Positions 61,881-64,000 of a DNA stretch of 64,000 nucleotides are shown one piece after another (positions within the stretch are counted from its first letter, which is position 1; every line of letters starts with the position of its first letter). The stretch is from Numida meleagris. Lineage: Eukaryota > Chordata > Aves > Galliformes > Numididae. A model generated the notes under the pieces. The model did not search any database. It had not been told where the DNA came from and saw nothing but the letters and a program-made list of their open reading frames with translations. The stretch is taken from contig NC_034411.1 of NCBI RefSeq assembly GCF_002078875.1, positions 7,448,271 to 7,512,270 on the forward strand, given 5' to 3'. The position numbers and the translations under genes were made by a program.

Positions 61881-64000
61881 GTGAGTGCGGGCCGCGGGAA
61901 GGGGGGGTCCGCGGCGGGAGGGCGGCGAGGGACGGCGGGAGGGACGGAGGGCGAGTGGGCCGCGGCGGGAGGGCCGTGGGGCGCGGGGCCTTCCGGGCGG
62001 CGGCCTCCCCGCGGCGCTGGGTGACGGGGCGCGGCCGCGGGGCTGAAGGGCGGCGGTGGAACGCTGCGGCCATCCCGGGCGTTGCGCGGGGCGGCCCCAT
62101 CCGGGTTTCCGTGCGCTCACGGCCGGGGCCCGGAGGGCCGCGGGGGAACGGCGCTTTGTGAAAGCCGATCCGGGCCGGCGGTTCAGCAGGCGGAGGTTCA
62201 CCCTTCGCTTAGCTGCGAGTCATGTGTGTGTCACATGGCTCTTGCAAAACACTTTTCGCCTGTGTGGGTTTTGCAACGCCGGGGCTCGGTAATGAAACGC
62301 TCCGAGGGGCCGTCGTCAGCTCGAACGGCAGTTGCCCGCAGGGCCTGAGGCTTTTCGGGGGTTGCCGGAACTCATAGCGTCTGTGTGGCCTCCCCCTTCC
62401 TCGCTTCCCCCCTCAGCCGCTGGGAGCGGGGCTGAGACCCGGGCCGGGCGCTGCCGTAGCCTGGCAGCAGTGAGAGCAGTTCCTGTGCCCTCCACCCCCC
62501 TTGGGACCTCAGGGACCGTCGGCGTTGCTCCACACACGGCTCTTCACGTGAACAATGGGAGGAGAGACTTGAGAAGAGTTAAAAAGCTTTTCAAAACCCG
62601 CCGTTGTGCTCTCAGGGCTGTAGTTCTGGAGAGTGTTTTTAGGGTTCTTTCACTTACATTAGCTTTTCTGGCACTCCAGTGTGGGATGACAAAGCTGCTG
62701 TGCCCTCTGAGGTAACTGGAGTGGCTCTGGTGTCGAGCTGCATGTGTTGTAAGGTGTTCTTGCTCCAGATGACATTCGACAAATTTCTGTCCTCAGAGCT
62801 TACTTTTTCCCACTGTTGGCTGCTGGCTTGCATGGCCATGGCTTTGTGCTCCTGGCACACGGCAGCCTGACTGCGAGCACTCTATGCCCATTAAATCACC
62901 TGAAGAGTGAACAGAAGCAGAAGGCAAAGTAATCATCATCTAGTTCGAGATAGTTTGTGAAAACCAAGGGGTACAGCCAGCAACTCAGATTACGTCTTGG
63001 CAAGGTTACATAACGAGCCTGCTGGTGTGGGTTCAGGAAACATGAAAACAGCAGCAGGATGCAGCCAGTGGGTGAGCTACCAACAAGTGCTGGGTGCCTT
63101 TGTGGCCATGAAAGCTCCCAAGATCCCACCTGAGTTCATCCTACACAGTAGCAGATTTTGGAATGAGAGGCTGCCTGCAAAGTGCTAGGCCAGGCAGGAA
63201 GGGGAGGGTGCGGAAAGGGCTCTTCCCATAGCTTTCTGGCCTTAGGGAGGGCTCTCGGCTGGTGCAGAGGATGGTTTCCTGCAGGGAGGTACCGAATGCT
63301 GCTCTGAAGTTGAAAAAACATCTTGTGGGAGATTCATTCTTAGCGGAGAGCATTTGTTCCTGATGGTGAGGGCTCTTGAAATTGGAATGAAGAGGAAAGG
63401 CTGTAGTTTAAGATTAACTTGTGATATTAAAGTGTCACTTCCTGACAGGGCTGTCTCTGCCGGATGAGCATAAGTACAGTGAGATTGACAGATATTTTCT
63501 TTCCCAGTAGTATACTTAAATCAATATTAAACCAGAAGTAAGACCGATGGGGCTAGAACCTTATTCTTTCCAGTTCATCTGCAACAGGTGCAGGTGTCTG
63601 TTTGTCTTTCTAGCAGTGCCTTGTCTGTAGTGTATGTTTATTTCCTTACCACAGCCTCACATCCTCTCTCCCTGGCACTCCAGAGCTCCATCAGGCATCA
63701 GAGAGTCAGATAATATTTTTAGTCAAGAAGACTTGCCTTCTTCATTTTTTTAATTTAAAAAGTCATGCGATAAGAAGCATGGTGTCAGAGCTGGCAGAGA
63801 TTGTGTGCTTCTGAGAGCTTCCTTGGAATTTCAGTGCTCCAAGCCAGCTTAGTGGCATGATGAGTGTGCTTTTCCCTTCAAGTCAAGGAGGACTGGCTGA
63901 GAGGTTGGTGCTGGTATTTGTAAAGCCAAGTTCTCAAAACATCTGTCTGGCCAGTGCTGGGTTGTGTTCCTTTTGTGTTCCTCCCCCACTGCAGTGTTTA
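61881..64000 (+). other. RAB1A: RAB1A intron 1 (5' part)
   Basis: Begins GTGAGTGCGG. No sequence encoding DYLFKLLLIGDSGVGKS, the expected continuation, occurs before the window end, so exon 2 lies beyond. The first 300 bases are CpG island and the rest is ordinary sequence with no recognised repeat. Confidence 0.88.

Larger units (their letters stand above)
61200..62220. other. RAB1A: CpG island spanning RAB1A promoter, exon 1 and start of intron 1
   Basis: Dense CpG dinucleotides and high GC from about 61200 to 62220, contrasting with AT-rich flanks. The long open frames on both strands here (up to 324 codons on the minus strand) arise because GC-rich sequence contains few stop codons. Their composition (P, R, A, G) supports chance rather than coding. 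Confidence 0.85.

Noticed and set aside
61126..62100. 324-codon open frame on the minus strand, and several 120-260-codon frames on both strands, in the RAB1A CpG island
   Set aside because: They are rich in P, R, A and G, overlap each other in many frames, and sit over a clear promoter and exon 1. Stop codons are rare in such GC-rich sequence.
62200..64000. RAB1A exon 2 (P-loop GDSGVGKS)
   Set aside because: No frame on the plus strand encodes it; the exon must be beyond the window.
1..64000. CRISPR arrays, operons, tRNA or rRNA genes, endogenous retroviral LTRs
   Set aside because: No regularly spaced repeats, no cloverleaf or rRNA core segments, and no paired LTRs with TG...CA ends were recognised by eye. 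The genome is clearly vertebrate.

Overview
The window is vertebrate nuclear DNA, most likely from a bird and probably a galliform. Two observations support this. CR1 retroposon 3' tails ending in ATTCTATG/ATTCTGTG-type repeats recur across it. The two recognisable genes are typical split vertebrate genes whose protein sequences match the avian/mammalian orthologues almost residue for residue. The species is inference. Nothing bacterial or viral was recognised.

Layout: (1) 1-12.6 kb is non-coding sequence downstream of ACTR2, with homopolymers, a poly-G run and an AT/CA microsatellite. SPRED2, the expected neighbour on this side from the mammalian gene order, does not reach into the window. 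(2) About 12.6-34.7 kb is ACTR2 (Arp2, a subunit of the Arp2/3 actin-nucleating complex) on the minus strand. Eight of its nine coding exons are located to the base, and together they encode residues 17-394 of a 394-residue protein. The first coding exon (about 16 codons) is not visible. It almost certainly lies in, or is covered by, the 685-base run of N at 34032-34716, which abuts a CpG-rich promoter flank with a CCAAT box, a GC box and an ETS site. (3) 34.87-61.2 kb is the interval between two divergent genes. It has no recognised gene, several CR1 fragments in both orientations, microsatellites and one weak candidate for an unrecognised minus-strand exon pair (55.2-56.3 kb). (4) 61.2-62.2 kb is a CpG island with the RAB1A promoter, 5' UTR and first coding exon (MSSMNPEY, then a GT splice donor) on the plus strand. 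The rest of the window is RAB1A intron 1.

ACTR2 and RAB1A are therefore head-to-head, about 27 kb apart, as in mammals (RAB1A-ACTR2-SPRED2 block). Both are housekeeping genes with TATA-less CpG promoters. Arp2 nucleates branched actin and Rab1A controls ER-to-Golgi vesicle traffic. No direct functional coupling can be read from the sequence.

No convincing new biological system was found. The observations most worth checking are a perfect 17-bp inverted repeat in the RAB1A promoter, a start-stop ATGTAA upstream of the RAB1A start, the missing ACTR2 exon 1, and the open frames at 55-56 kb.
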